Numbered from the stretch's first letter, positions 36,385 to 45,247 are shown. The stretch: 64,000 nt of DNA from Thalassotalea hakodatensis (GCF_030295995.1 NZ_AP027365.1:496001-560000), one strand, 5' to 3'. The notes: generated from the sequence alone by a model not told the origin. Numbers and translations: made by a program.

Positions 36385-36536
36385 TGAAAACGTCTACAGC
36401 TAACCCATTGTTAGTTAAGTGATAAACTTAGTTTTGTGTCTTGCAAAGATTTGCAAAGTTTTTACGAGATTACAAAAATTACTGACCTAGTTTTAAGGTT
36501 GGTTTAGTTTATAAAGAGTTCGATTTTAGATACAAG

Positions 36537-36704
36537 AATTGATTTCTTTGCAAACTGAAAAGTTAGCTACAAGCCTTTGCCGGTGTGGTGAAATTGGTAT
36601 ACACGACGGATTCAAAATCCGTTGCAGCAATGCGTGGCGGTTCGAGTCCGCCCACCGGTACCATTATATAGAAGCCTTGTCCTTAATCGGATGGGGCTTT
36701 TTTT
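36537..36704 (+). repeat. Duplicated tRNA-Leu block, copy 1
   Basis: About 168 bp including the upstream flank, the tRNA-Leu gene and its terminator recur at 37615-37782, offset exactly 1078 bp. The flank CTTTGCAAACTGAAAAGTTA and the terminator region TCCTTAATCGGATGGGGCTT are identical in both copies. The toxin-antitoxin pair lies between them. Confidence 0.8.
36579..36663 (+). tRNA. tRNA-Leu (CAA)
   Basis: An 85-nt gene with encoded CCA. The acceptor GCCGGTG pairs with CACCGGT. The anticodon stem ACGGA/TCCGT encloses the loop TTCAAAA (anticodon CAA, reading UUG). The long variable arm GCA-GCAA-TGC marks a class II tRNA, and the T-arm GGCGG-TTCGAGT-CCGCC is intact. It is followed by a terminator (AAGCC...GGCTTTTTTT, about 36672-36704). 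Confidence 0.95.
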
Positions 36705-36867
36705 ATAGGATTTGAAGACTCTAAGTCCGCTATGAGCGATTTGCAGACCGTGGGGATATTCAGGTTTACGATTGAGAAACCGCTCTAAAGCGGACATTTA
36801 TCGATACGATTACCTTGTACCGAATGCATTGCCAAACGCATCGCTACTCACCTACATCAATGTAACC

Positions 36868-37158
36868 TTAAGTACGTTCTTCTTTGCTGTGCCACACCCT
36901 TACAACAGCGATAGTAATGTTCTCCTCCCTATAACGTAAAACATAATTTCCTGTGCCAAAAGGAATGAGTATTTCTCGAAATGAGCTTAAGCCTTCAACA
37001 GGGCGTCCTGATTCAGGGTTACTCATTAAAGTTAATGCACCTTCTTTTATCTTGCTTGCTGCTCTTTTAGCTGCGTTTGGGTTTTTCTCTTGAATGAACT
37101 TTCTCAACCGCATTAAATCTGTTACGGCATCAGGTAACCAAACTACTTCTCGGGACAT
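36868..37158 (-). CDS. Type II toxin, RelE/ParE family
   Basis: This 96-residue basic protein has the RelE/ParE fold pattern V-V-W-L-P-D-A-V-T-D-L-M-R-L-R-K-F-I, N-P-x-S-G-R-P-V-E-G-L and the C-terminal V-R-V-W-H-S-K-E-E-R. ParE members poison gyrase and RelE members cleave mRNA on ribosomes; sequence inspection does not decide between them, though W-H-S-K-E is common in ParE-like members. It overlaps its antitoxin gene by 16 bp. The module sits between two tRNA-Leu copies. Confidence 0.88.
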   Translation of the reverse strand: MSREVVWLPDAVTDLMRLRKFIQEKNPNAAKRAASKIKEGALTLMSNPESGRPVEGLSSFREILIPFGTGNYVLRYREENITIAVVRVWHSKEERT

Positions 37159-37406
37159 GATTTTTCCTGCTCAGTACCCCAACCCTCTAACCAATTCATT
37201 ACTGATTGATTACTAACAGACTCACCATTTTCTTTATAAGCTTCCCATCTTTCTAATGATTCTTTATCAGCTAACTCTTTCGCTTCTTCTTGCTCGATAT
37301 AACGGGCTAATGCTTCTTTGGCATGATGACTTTTTGAACGATGGGTACGTTCTGCCAATGCAGACAACCTACTTTCTAAGTCATCATCTAATCTAACGCC
37401 TAACAT
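37143..37406 (-). CDS. Antitoxin, ribbon-helix-helix (CopG/RHH) type
   Basis: This 87-residue protein starts M-L-G-V-R-L-D-D-D-L-E-S-R-L-S-A-L-A-E-R-T-H-R-S-K-S. This is a ribbon-helix-helix DNA-binding domain (residues 3-45), followed by an acidic tail that would bind the toxin (E-E-A-K-E-L-A-D-K-E-S-L-E-R-W-E-A-Y). It is upstream of and overlaps the toxin gene, the usual order. A TGTTTAAC palindrome lies just before it and is the likely autoregulation site. Confidence 0.88.
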   Translation of the reverse strand: MLGVRLDDDLESRLSALAERTHRSKSHHAKEALARYIEQEEAKELADKESLERWEAYKENGESVSNQSVMNWLEGWGTEQEKSCPEK

Positions 37407-37424
37407 AGTTTGACCTTTACACTT

Positions 37425-37453
37425 TGTTTAACCATGTTAAACAGTGTTTAACA
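37425..37453. promoter_or_regulatory. Operator of the toxin-antitoxin operon
   Basis: TGTTTAAC-CAT-GTTAAACA (37425-37443) is a perfect palindrome 19 bp before the antitoxin start, followed by a third half-site TGTTTAACA (37445-37453). Repeated half-sites are typical of ribbon-helix-helix antitoxin operators. Confidence 0.7.
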
Positions 37454-37614
37454 ATTTGGTGAATTTGTCAATTTACTTATCGCATTCTTGCTGATTATTC
37501 ACCTCCCATTCAAACTCATAACGTACCCAAAGTTCAAAAGCTACAAGAAAAAACTATTAGAGGAATCAATCCAAAAATACCATATCCCCCCTGTGTCAGG
37601 ATAGTTCTCGCCTC

Positions 37615-37782
37615 AATTGATTGCTTTGCAAACTGAAAAGTTAGCTAAAAGCCTTTGCCGGTGTGGTGAAATTGGTGTACACGACGGATTCAAAATCCCT
37701 TTTCGAAAGAAGTGTCGGTTCGAGTCCGACCACCGGTACCATTATTGAAAGCCCTGTCCTTAATCGGATGGGGCTTTTTTAT
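37615..37782 (+). repeat. Duplicated tRNA-Leu block, copy 2
   Basis: The second copy of the 168-bp block at 36537-36704. It differs mainly in the tRNA variable arm, one T-stem pair, one anticodon-stem base and a few flank positions. It includes a copy of the same terminator (AAGCCC...GGGGCTTTTTTA). Confidence 0.8.
37657..37741 (+). tRNA. tRNA-Leu (CAA), divergent second copy
   Basis: An 85-nt gene with encoded CCA and the same CAA anticodon as the gene at 36579. The variable arm is TTC-GAAA-GAA and the T-stem GTCGG/CCGAC; both differ from copy 1 but keep pairing, which implies selection. The anticodon stem ACGGA/TCCCT has one C-C mismatch, so activity is less certain. Confidence 0.85.
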
Positions 37783-38061
37783 TGGGAGAAAATCGTAATG
37801 ATTCAAAGGTCGGCAAGGATACGAAAACGGACGTTAATCTTGGCTTACTTAGCGATAAGTGAACCGATAAAGAGGAAGTTTACTAAATAGTTTTGATATG
37901 ACTTGTCTGTACTATAAGCAACGGTCTAAATTTTATAAAAAATGATTCTTATTGCTGAAAGTTTTATATTCACCTGCATTGTTTTGTTGTTTTTATGACC
38001 AGTTTCGTTTAATGTACGAAACTTCGTATACATAAATAAGTTATTGTAATAAAGGGAAGTT
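37742..38061. promoter_or_regulatory. Upstream region of the esterase gene with Fur-like and palindromic sites
   Basis: After the tRNA terminator, AATGATTCTTATTGC (37941-37955) resembles a Fur box; its complement matches ATGATAATCATT at 10 of 12 positions. Closer to the gene, TACGAAACTTCGTA (38015-38028) is a palindrome with 6-bp perfect arms, and GTTTCGT/ACGAAAC (38002-38022) overlaps it. These suggest iron control plus a second regulator. Confidence 0.45.
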
Positions 38062-39246
38062 ATGAAAAAAATTCAATTGTGGATATTTATTTTACTGAGC
38101 TTGATTATTAGCAAATCGGTGTTAGCTCAGAGTAATTTAGATATTCAAGCAAGAGTTGAATCTAAAAAGCTTCAAAGCATAAAAAACATTTCGATTAGGC
38201 TCCCCAAAAACTACTATGAAAGTCAAGCGTCACATTTAAAATTTCCTGTTTTATATTTTCTTGATGGGGGGCGTTCTGACGAACATATTAATGCGGAAAT
38301 TTCAGCATTGTCAGGTAGTGGTATTATTCCAAATTTTATTGTTGTTGGCATCGAAAGAGACGGTAAAAATAGATTTAGAGATTATACACCTGTCCCAGAC
38401 AAAGAAAATAGAGGCGGTGGTGCTGACAACTTTATTCACTTTCTTGAGCATGAATTAATTCCGTATATTGATACGAACTATAGAACGGTAGGCTTTAGAA
38501 TATTGCAAGGGCACTCATTGGGAGGACTATTCAGTTTGTATACTTTTCAAGCTAAACCTGAGTTATTTCAAGCACACTTTGCTTTTAGTCCATCTCTCGA
38601 TCAGGCAAATTCATTAGTCACGCAATTGGTTCAAAAATACATTAAAAATGGCGCAATCAAGCAAAAGTATTTGTACGCCAATATGGGGAGCGAAGGGACA
38701 GACATTATTACGACTACAGGTAAAACAATGGTAGGAGATTTCAACGCAATAAATAACGTATTAGACAGTGATTACAGGTTACCATTTCGCTATAAATTTG
38801 AATCTTTTGAAGAAGATCCTCATCACTTGACTCAGTTTACAGGCTTGCGAAGAGCACTCAGAGACTTATTCAAAGATTTTTTTTATACACACAGTAGATT
38901 TGCATTAGGTATAGAAGAATATAACGCGCATTACTCGCAACTTACTAAACAGTACGGATTTGAGCTTATTCCCAAGGAAGGAGAAATGTACTGGGCAGCG
39001 GTTGCAAATATTAGCATGTTTAATAATAGGAAAAACGCTTTAAATTTCTTTAAATTAGAAGCTGAACTTTATCCTAATTCCGTAAATGCACTAGAAAACT
39101 TGGCGGATTTTTATCAAGAAGAAGGTGAGTTAGAAAATGCAATATTATTACTCGAAAAAGCGTTAACCCTTGTATCACATGAAGATGATAAATATTCAAA
39201 TTTGTCAAAAAAATTAGTAGAGTTTAATTTAAAACAGAAAGATTAA
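38062..39246 (+). CDS. Secreted alpha/beta-hydrolase (esterase D/Fes-IroE family) with TPR-like C-terminus
   Basis: A 394-residue protein with a signal peptide (K-K-I-Q-L-W-I-F-I-L-L-S-L-I-I ... V-L-A-Q). The esterase D/PF00756 domain has V-L-Y-F-L-D-G-G near residue 65, the nucleophile motif G-H-S-L-G-G near 152 and a probable catalytic histidine in E-E-D-P-H-H-L. Residues about 330-385 form two TPR-like helices (N-A-L-E-N-L-A-D-F-Y-Q-E-E-G-E-L-E-N-A-I). This family includes siderophore esterases (Fes, IroE) and general carboxylesterases. A Fur-like box upstream favours a siderophore role, but that is inference. Confidence 0.82.
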   Translation: MKKIQLWIFILLSLIISKSVLAQSNLDIQARVESKKLQSIKNISIRLPKNYYESQASHLKFPVLYFLDGGRSDEHINAEISALSGSGIIPNFIVVGIERDGKNRFRDYTPVPDKENRGGGADNFIHFLEHELIPYIDTNYRTVGFRILQGHSLGGLFSLYTFQAKPELFQAHFAFSPSLDQANSLVTQLVQKYIKNGAIKQKYLYANMGSEGTDIITTTGKTMVGDFNAINNVLDSDYRLPFRYKFESFEEDPHHLTQFTGLRRALRDLFKDFFYTHSRFALGIEEYNAHYSQLTKQYGFELIPKEGEMYWAAVANISMFNNRKNALNFFKLEAELYPNSVNALENLADFYQEEGELENAILLLEKALTLVSHEDDKYSNLSKKLVEFNLKQKD

Positions 39247-39796
39247 AAAAACGAATATAATGCGGAACTGCTGCAACTTAGCTAGATTCCGCTTCGGGTA
39301 ACTGATAAAAATCTTCTTGCAGTTATAGGAGACTCTTAGATCGACAAACAATTTACATGCAAAATATTTTCTTTGATCACTATTCCTCTCCAAATTGCCG
39401 TCTAGAAATTAAGTGCCAGCGACAATATAGAGATTGAACGATCATAAAATTTAGCAATTAGTACCCTAGTTATTACAAAAGATTAACGACCGCTTTAGGT
39501 TCTGGTTGCCGTTAGTGTCTCAAAAGCTAATTGGACTTCCCATACTTTGCTAGACACTAAACGAGTTACATTGAACTTTAACTAGAGGTGTTTATGAGTG
39601 TTTCTTTACTCCCTGAGGTATTCCTACAATTGTATGATTTTTGAACCTCTATGTACTTTTTTCACGGTGTTCTGTTGTTATTACCGATAAATTTGCCACG
39701 TTAACTGCTTACTTTCTTGTATAGCCTGTTCTTGCGTTATATTTACCACTGGCATGCATTCTGCTCCTATTGGCTAAAAGTATATTTGGAGTAGTT
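39247..39796. other. 550-bp gene-free region before mscS
   Basis: No convincing ORF is seen. It contains a GCGGAA/TTCCGC inverted repeat just after the esterase gene (39262-39292, possible weak terminator). It also has a 9-bp inverted repeat TTAGTGTCT/AGACACTAA (39512-39560) enclosing a TGGACTTCCCA motif shared with 22569-22588. The latter looks like the remnant of a small repeat or insertion end. Confidence 0.5.
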
Positions 39797-40714
39797 ATGT
39801 CACTTACACTTGAAAAGTTCAGGTCGTTAATCAATGAAAAATTAACCGCTTGGGTAGAGTTGACGGTTAAAAATTTACCGAATGTTGTTATTGCCTTTGT
39901 GGTTTTTTTACTGTTTTTCTTATTATCTAAGGTATTTTCTCGTTGGATAAAAAATTTATTAAATAGAGTGTTCCAGTCACACCAAATAACAGGACTAATT
40001 GCTGGGATTAGTCGAATAATATTTATTGCCATTGGTTTTTTCTTTGCCTTAGATATTATGGGGTTGTCTAAGGCGGTTGCTTCATTACTTGCTGGTGCGG
40101 GTATTATCGGTTTGGCTATTGGTTTTGCGTTTCAGGATATGACGGAAAACCTTATTGCTGGCGTTGCAATGGGTATTCGTAAACCTTTTCAAGTGGGTGA
40201 TGTGATAGAAGCAGACGATGTCTTTGGCACCGTAAAAGCAATAAATCTGCGTAATACTTTAGTGGAAACCTTTTTTGGTCAGTTAGAGCTTGTTCCTAAT
40301 AAAATTCTGTTTAGAAATATCTTAACCAATTATTCTTATAATGGCGTAAGGTGTATTGAAATACCAGTTGGTATTTCTTATGCCGATGACATTGAAAAAG
40401 CATCAGAGGTGATTGTAGAGAACATTAACCAATGTGATTTTGTTATTAACAAACAAGAAACGGCTGTATACGCAGAAGGATTTGATGATAGCAGTGTAAA
40501 ATTACTGGTATGGTTTTGGATTAACTACCCTGGGCAAAAAGGCTTTATGCAAGCTCGTCACGAAGGCGTTGCAAATATTAAACGTGCCTTAGCAGAAGCT
40601 GACATTTCGATACCATTCCCAATCAGAACTTTAGATTTTGGTATAAAAGGGGGTGAAAAATTAAGTGCAATGATGAGTTCAAAAAAGGCTGAAAATACCG
40701 AGAAAGCATCATGA
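39797..40714 (+). CDS. mscS: Small-conductance mechanosensitive channel (MscS family)
   Basis: This 305-residue channel has three N-terminal membrane helices. The pore helix segment L-L-A-G-A-G-I-I-G-L-A-I-G-F-A-F-Q is followed by D-M-T-E-N-L-I-A-G and the beta-domain motif F-Q-V-G-D-V-I-E. It opens under membrane tension to release solutes in hypo-osmotic shock. The ATG at 39797 follows a GGAG ribosome site; an earlier in-frame start at 39770 lacks one. Confidence 0.93.
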   Translation: MSLTLEKFRSLINEKLTAWVELTVKNLPNVVIAFVVFLLFFLLSKVFSRWIKNLLNRVFQSHQITGLIAGISRIIFIAIGFFFALDIMGLSKAVASLLAGAGIIGLAIGFAFQDMTENLIAGVAMGIRKPFQVGDVIEADDVFGTVKAINLRNTLVETFFGQLELVPNKILFRNILTNYSYNGVRCIEIPVGISYADDIEKASEVIVENINQCDFVINKQETAVYAEGFDDSSVKLLVWFWINYPGQKGFMQARHEGVANIKRALAEADISIPFPIRTLDFGIKGGEKLSAMMSSKKAENTEKAS

Positions 40715-40856
40715 GTTACTGCTGAAGATAGCTTTGAAGAACAATATAAGGTTATGTTTACACCATGTTAGCGATTAATTTTATCGTTAACATGGAATTT
40801 GTATACCAAATAGGTAAACTATCCGCACCTTAAAATTTAGTGAATATATAATTTTT

Positions 40857-42665
40857 ATGCAAAAACTTTCACACCATATTTCATTATTAACGTTTGCATC
40901 TATGACATTTTTATCTGTCGATGCTTTCGCTGATGTAAACGTAGATATTGATTTAAGCAAGGCGGAACACCATTACGCCAATGTCACCATGTCATTACCA
41001 GAATCGGTAAAAAGCAGTATTGATTTAAAACTTCCTACTTGGCGTACAGGTCGTTATGAAATTCTAAATTTGGCTAATGGTATTCGCGAATTTTCTGTTG
41101 AAGGCGATAATATTTCTTGGCAAAAAGTTGATAAAGACACATGGCGTTTAACGGGTGATTTTAAAAGTGGTGTTGAAGTAAGCTATCAAGTTTATTCAAA
41201 TCAACTTGGTTATCGCACACGCCATGTTGATGACAGCCATGCGTTTTTAGACGCCTCTGGTGTTGTGATGTATACCGAAGAAACACGTGATGATAAACAT
41301 ATTATTCAATTAAACACCCCTAAAGAATGGCGCAGTGTTTCAGGTTTAGTTTCAGGGGATAACGCCCATCAATTTATTGCATCTGATTATGATTTACTAA
41401 TTGATTCACCTATAGAAACAGGTATAAACGAATTTCATGAGTTTACCGTTGATGGCCGAGAATATGAGTTGGTCATTTGGGGTAAAGGTAATTATGACAG
41501 TGAAAAAATGGTGAAAGATCTAAAAGTACTTGTCGCACAAGGCAATACTATTTGGTCTGATTATCCGTTCGAACGCTATGTATTTATGGTACATGCAACC
41601 AGTGGCGCCAGAGGTGCGACTGAACATTTAAATTCAACCATTATTCAACGTTCGCGCTATAGCTTTTCTGAAAGAAAAGATTATTTACAGTTCTTAGGAA
41701 CTGCAGCACATGAATTTGTGCATACGTGGAATGTTAAGCAATATCGTCCAGAAGGCTTAGTGCCTTATGACTATCAACATGAAAACTATTCGAATCTACT
41801 TTGGTTAGCTGAAGGCTCAACCAGTTATTTGCAAAATCAATTATTGATGCGTGGTGAATTAATGACCACGAAAGAATGGTTAAAAAGTTTATCTAAGAGC
41901 ATTAATGGTTTTAAACGTAAACCAGGACGCGATGCACAGTCTGTTGCAGAAGCCAGCTTTGATAAGTGGATCAGCGAAGGTGGTGATTACGATAAAAACC
42001 ATAGCGTTAATATTTATTCTGAAGGCTTTTTAGTTTCTTGGATGTTAGATTTTGATATTTTGGAAAAAACTAAATTAAAGAAAAGTTATCGTAATGTGCA
42101 TGATGTACTTTATAAAGAGTACAGCATTCCAAAAACCTTTAACGATCAAGACGTATTAGCGGTGTTGAAAAAAGTGACGGGTGATAGCTACCAATCTTGG
42201 TGGCAAAAAAATGTTGATGGTCATGCAAAACCTGACTTTGATAAACTGCTGGCTAAAGCTGGTTTAGAAATTAGCTATGGTAAAGAAGATAAAAAGAAAG
42301 CATGGACAGGGTTAAGTACCTCTTCCCATTCCAATGGCTTATTGGTAAGAGCGGTAGAAAAAGGCAGCCCAGCGTGGCAAGCAGGTTTTACTACGGATGA
42401 CATCATCGTGGCTGTCGATGGCTTGCGTATGGCAGACAAAGGCTTGAAAAAGCGTTTAACCAATTTCAAACCAGACACTGATGTTGAATTTACCTTTTTT
42501 AGACGTGACCAGTTAATGACCAAAACCATTACCTTAGCGGCTATGCCAAAAAGTGAATTAAAAGTACAAGCGATGAAAGATGCAAGCAAAGCGCAGAAGG
42601 CATTTTTTAAAGCATGGACAGGTTTAGATTTTCCTGAAAAGAAAGCTGAAGAAAAGAAAAAATAA
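40857..42665 (+). CDS. M61 family glycyl aminopeptidase with PDZ domain, exported
   Basis: A 602-residue protein with a signal peptide (I-S-L-L-T-F-A-S-M-T-F-L ... A-F-A-D). The M61 N-domain is followed by the gluzincin zinc motif A-A-H-E-F-V-H-T-W (HExxH near residue 286) with L-A-E-G-S-T-S-Y supplying the third ligand. A PDZ domain occupies about 480-570 (G-L-L-V-R-A-V-E-K-G-S-P-A-W-Q-A-G-F). It resembles the peptidases described from Sphingomonas and common in marine Alteromonadales, which cleave N-terminal Gly or Ala. It stands alone, with its own terminator. Confidence 0.9.
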   Translation: MQKLSHHISLLTFASMTFLSVDAFADVNVDIDLSKAEHHYANVTMSLPESVKSSIDLKLPTWRTGRYEILNLANGIREFSVEGDNISWQKVDKDTWRLTGDFKSGVEVSYQVYSNQLGYRTRHVDDSHAFLDASGVVMYTEETRDDKHIIQLNTPKEWRSVSGLVSGDNAHQFIASDYDLLIDSPIETGINEFHEFTVDGREYELVIWGKGNYDSEKMVKDLKVLVAQGNTIWSDYPFERYVFMVHATSGARGATEHLNSTIIQRSRYSFSERKDYLQFLGTAAHEFVHTWNVKQYRPEGLVPYDYQHENYSNLLWLAEGSTSYLQNQLLMRGELMTTKEWLKSLSKSINGFKRKPGRDAQSVAEASFDKWISEGGDYDKNHSVNIYSEGFLVSWMLDFDILEKTKLKKSYRNVHDVLYKEYSIPKTFNDQDVLAVLKKVTGDSYQSWWQKNVDGHAKPDFDKLLAKAGLEISYGKEDKKKAWTGLSTSSHSNGLLVRAVEKGSPAWQAGFTTDDIIVAVDGLRMADKGLKKRLTNFKPDTDVEFTFFRRDQLMTKTITLAAMPKSELKVQAMKDASKAQKAFFKAWTGLDFPEKKAEEKKK

Positions 42666-42696
42666 CATTTAACTAAATTTTGTCGAATGGATAAAG

Positions 42697-42723
42697 GCCA
42701 CTTGTTTGCAAGTGGCTTTTTTT
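42697..42723 (+). terminator. Rho-independent terminator of the M61 peptidase gene
   Basis: GCCACTTG pairs with CAAGTGGC around a TTTG loop and is followed by seven T. It also lies close to the end of the convergent GST gene. Confidence 0.88.
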
Positions 42724-42750
42724 ATGAAGTAATATCGCGAAACAGTGACG

Positions 42751-43356
42751 TTATTGTTCTGCCATTTCCAAAAAGCCGCCATGAGTGTCGCGGTAAGCTG
42801 GGCGCTGTCTTATACGTTCAACATATGCCATAACTTTGGGAGATGGTTCATACCATTTAAAAATGATGGCAAAGTCTAACAAGCCACCAAACACAACATC
42901 AGCTGCGGTGAACTGTTCACCTAAAACCCAATCATTTCGAGGGGTCATTGCTTCAATTGTTGCTAACACTCTGGTCATATCACCCCAACCAACTGACTTA
43001 GGGTCTAGAGATTCAATATTAAAAGCTGCGAGAGTAAAGGCTGGTTCAATTGTGTTTCCGGCGATAAATAGGTAACGATAATAGGTGGCACGTTCGGCAC
43101 TACCAACTTGAGGCGCCAGTTGCTTTTCAGGGAATTTATCAGCTAAATAGGCGCAAATAGCTGCAACCTCTGTCACGACTACATCATCATCTACCAATAC
43201 AGGCAATTTACCCATAGGGTTTATATTTTTGAATTCTGGTGATAGGTTTTCTCCATTTTCAAAATCAATAATCACTTGCTCATGGGGAGCGTCGAGCTCT
43301 TTCAGCATCCAGTCGGTGGTGATCCCTCTGCTCATTTGATTGAAATAGTGTTTCAT
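42751..43356 (-). CDS. Glutathione S-transferase family protein
   Basis: This 201-residue cytosolic GST has a thioredoxin-like N-terminal domain with the cis-proline motif M-G-K-L-P-V-L-V-D-D and the gamma-glutamyl contact V-V-T-E-V-A-A-I. The all-helical C-terminal domain follows (F-T-A-A-D-V-V-F-G-G-L-L-D N-capping box). The N-terminal residues N-Q-M-S-R-G probably contain the catalytic Ser, as in bacterial beta/theta-like GSTs. It is divergent from a WYL regulator, which may control it. The substrate is unknown. Confidence 0.88.
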   Translation of the reverse strand: MKHYFNQMSRGITTDWMLKELDAPHEQVIIDFENGENLSPEFKNINPMGKLPVLVDDDVVVTEVAAICAYLADKFPEKQLAPQVGSAERATYYRYLFIAGNTIEPAFTLAAFNIESLDPKSVGWGDMTRVLATIEAMTPRNDWVLGEQFTAADVVFGGLLDFAIIFKWYEPSPKVMAYVERIRQRPAYRDTHGGFLEMAEQ

Positions 43357-43454
43357 TTATAGACTCCTTGTCGCCATGTGGCGAGGTTAACGGTTAAGTG
43401 GTTTGCGACAAATACTATATGGTAATTTATGCCGTTATTTGGCATATTAAAGAA

Positions 43455-44189
43455 ATGACAAATACTAGCTTTGAACATCGCAGTGAACGGCGCAGCCGCC
43501 TACTTGGATTACTGCGCTCTGAAGAACATTGGAAGTCTGCTGACTTACGCGAGCAGTTGGGGATTAGCCAGCGAACCTTGATGCGAGAAATAGCTCAGTT
43601 AAGGCTTGCTGGTTATCCTATTGATTCAGATCGAGGACGAGGCGGAGGCATTCGTTTAAATGGTCGCTGGGGCATTGAGCGCTTACAGTTAAATCATCAA
43701 GAAGTGGTTGAATTGATACTGTCGTTAGCCATTATGGAGTCACTACAATCGCCGTTGTTTACCAATAACCTTAAAGCAATTAAACAGAAGCTCTTTCAAG
43801 CCTTTCCTGAAAAACAACGCAACGCAGTGAGTACTATTCGTAAGCGTATTATGGTAGGTGATAATGCAGGAACAACTGCCGTTGCACGTTATTTAAAGCC
43901 AACATCAAAGGTATCAGAATCTGTTGCAGAAGCATTCTTACAATGTAAGTGTTTAGAAATTGATTATGTAGCAGAGTCAGGTGAACGAACAACACGTGTG
44001 ATTGAAGCACAGTATATTTTATTATTCTGGCCTATTTGGTATATCATCGCTTGGGATCATTTACGCAAATCATCTCGTGTTTTTCGCATAGATAGAATTC
44101 AACGCGCTCATGTGGTTGAAAACCGTTTCAAACTTCGCCATAAAGACACCTTTTTCGATGTGTGTATGCCGTTTTATCAATCAATTTAA
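43455..44189 (+). CDS. YafY-type HTH/WYL domain transcriptional regulator
   Basis: A 244-residue protein with an N-terminal HTH_11 domain (R-S-E-R-R-S-R-L-L-G-L-L, S-A-D-L-R-E-Q-L-G-I-S-Q-R-T-L-M-R-E-I). The Y-P-I-D-S-D-R-G-R-G-G-G-I wing follows, then a C-terminal WYL domain (W-P-I-W-Y-I-I-A-W-D). The frame is open from 43398, but the ATG at 43455 starts just before the HTH. It is divergent from the GST gene (about 100 bp between starts), which is a likely target. Confidence 0.87.
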   Translation: MTNTSFEHRSERRSRLLGLLRSEEHWKSADLREQLGISQRTLMREIAQLRLAGYPIDSDRGRGGGIRLNGRWGIERLQLNHQEVVELILSLAIMESLQSPLFTNNLKAIKQKLFQAFPEKQRNAVSTIRKRIMVGDNAGTTAVARYLKPTSKVSESVAEAFLQCKCLEIDYVAESGERTTRVIEAQYILLFWPIWYIIAWDHLRKSSRVFRIDRIQRAHVVENRFKLRHKDTFFDVCMPFYQSI

Positions 44190-44230
44190 AGCACAAGGTG
44201 CTGATGGTGATATGCTTGTACTTGCAAAAA

Positions 44231-45247
44231 TTACCTTATATTATAAGCGTTTAACTTACTTGCTGTATTGATGGCAATACTGACACTTTGCCCTGTTTGA
44301 AGTTGCAGTGTATTGCTTTCTCGCACCCTAAGTTGTTCGCCTGTCGCGAGCTCTACGAGAAATAATCGACTTTTACCTTCATAGCGCGACCAAATAATTT
44401 TACCTATACCCTTGTCATTAGCTTGTAAATTAAGGTCTTCTGGTCGCACTAATAATTCAACGTTATCTTCGAGGTTCTCGTGAATATGAATAACGCTTTT
44501 ACCCATAATACTGGTAACAACCCCTTCTGTTGAAGAGTATTCACCTTGAATAAAGTTAGCATCACCTAAAAAGCGAGCAACAAATTTATTAACGGGTGTT
44601 GTGTAGCATTCGTGTGGTGGTGCAATTTGTTCAAGTTTGCCGTTTAACAAAACGCCTACTTTGTCGCCAATTGACAGTGCTTCTTCTTGATCATGCGTGA
44701 CCCAAATAGCCGGTACACCGGCTTCTTTTAAGGCGCTGCGGATCTGCCATCGCAGTTCATCTTTTAATGCGGCATCAAGGCTGGAAAGTGGCTCATCTAA
44801 TAACACTAATGCCGGTTCATGTGCTAAAGTTCGTGCTAATGCAACACGTTGCTTTTGACCGCCAGAAAGTTGATTGGGTTTAACGTGTTTAAAATTGCTG
44901 AGCCCTAATACCGCCAACCAATGTTCTGCTTTTTCATGGCTTTTTAGCCGAAAACTTACATTTTCTATGACGGTTAAATGCGGAAATAAGGCAAAATCTT
45001 GAAACACCATACCAAGCTTTCGTTTTTCAGGTGCTACGTGTTTTTTGGCTGTTGCAGTCCAAGACTGGTGTTTGATTTCGCCCGATTCAATCGGTAATAA
45101 CCCAGCAATGGCTTTTAAAATAGTTGATTTACCGCAGCCTGTGGGTCCAACAAGCATCAGTATTTCTTTTTGTGCTAAGGAAAAACTCAGATTATCAACG
45201 ACAGTATTATCACCATAGTTAATACTTAAATTGGTTACTTCAATCAT
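44231..45247 (-). CDS. fbpC: Ferric-ion ABC transporter ATPase (FbpC type)
   Basis: A 338-residue ATPase with Walker A G-P-T-G-C-G-K-S-T (residues 33-41), the Q-loop region F-Q-D-F-A-L-F-P-H-L-T, signature L-S-G-G-Q-K-Q-R-V-A-L-A and Walker B L-V-L-L-D-E-P-L-S-S-L-D. The C-terminal TOBE domain (about 260-338) is as in FbpC/PotA-like importers. It overlaps the permease gene by ATGA. Together with the upstream genes it forms a Fe(III) importer. Confidence 0.9.
   Translation of the reverse strand: MIEVTNLSINYGDNTVVDNLSFSLAQKEILMLVGPTGCGKSTILKAIAGLLPIESGEIKHQSWTATAKKHVAPEKRKLGMVFQDFALFPHLTVIENVSFRLKSHEKAEHWLAVLGLSNFKHVKPNQLSGGQKQRVALARTLAHEPALVLLDEPLSSLDAALKDELRWQIRSALKEAGVPAIWVTHDQEEALSIGDKVGVLLNGKLEQIAPPHECYTTPVNKFVARFLGDANFIQGEYSSTEGVVTSIMGKSVIHIHENLEDNVELLVRPEDLNLQANDKGIGKIIWSRYEGKSRLFLVELATGEQLRVRESNTLQLQTGQSVSIAINTASKLNAYNIR

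Noticed and set aside
36612-36797. 61-codon minus frame across the tRNA-Leu gene
   Set aside because: It is antisense to a tRNA with complete cloverleaf and its terminator.
37663-37890. 75-codon plus frame starting in the second tRNA-Leu
   Set aside because: The first 26 codons are tRNA sequence and the frame continues through a terminator.
39709-40032. 107-codon minus frame opposite mscS
   Set aside because: It overlaps the MscS N-terminus on the other strand and lacks any recognisable domain.
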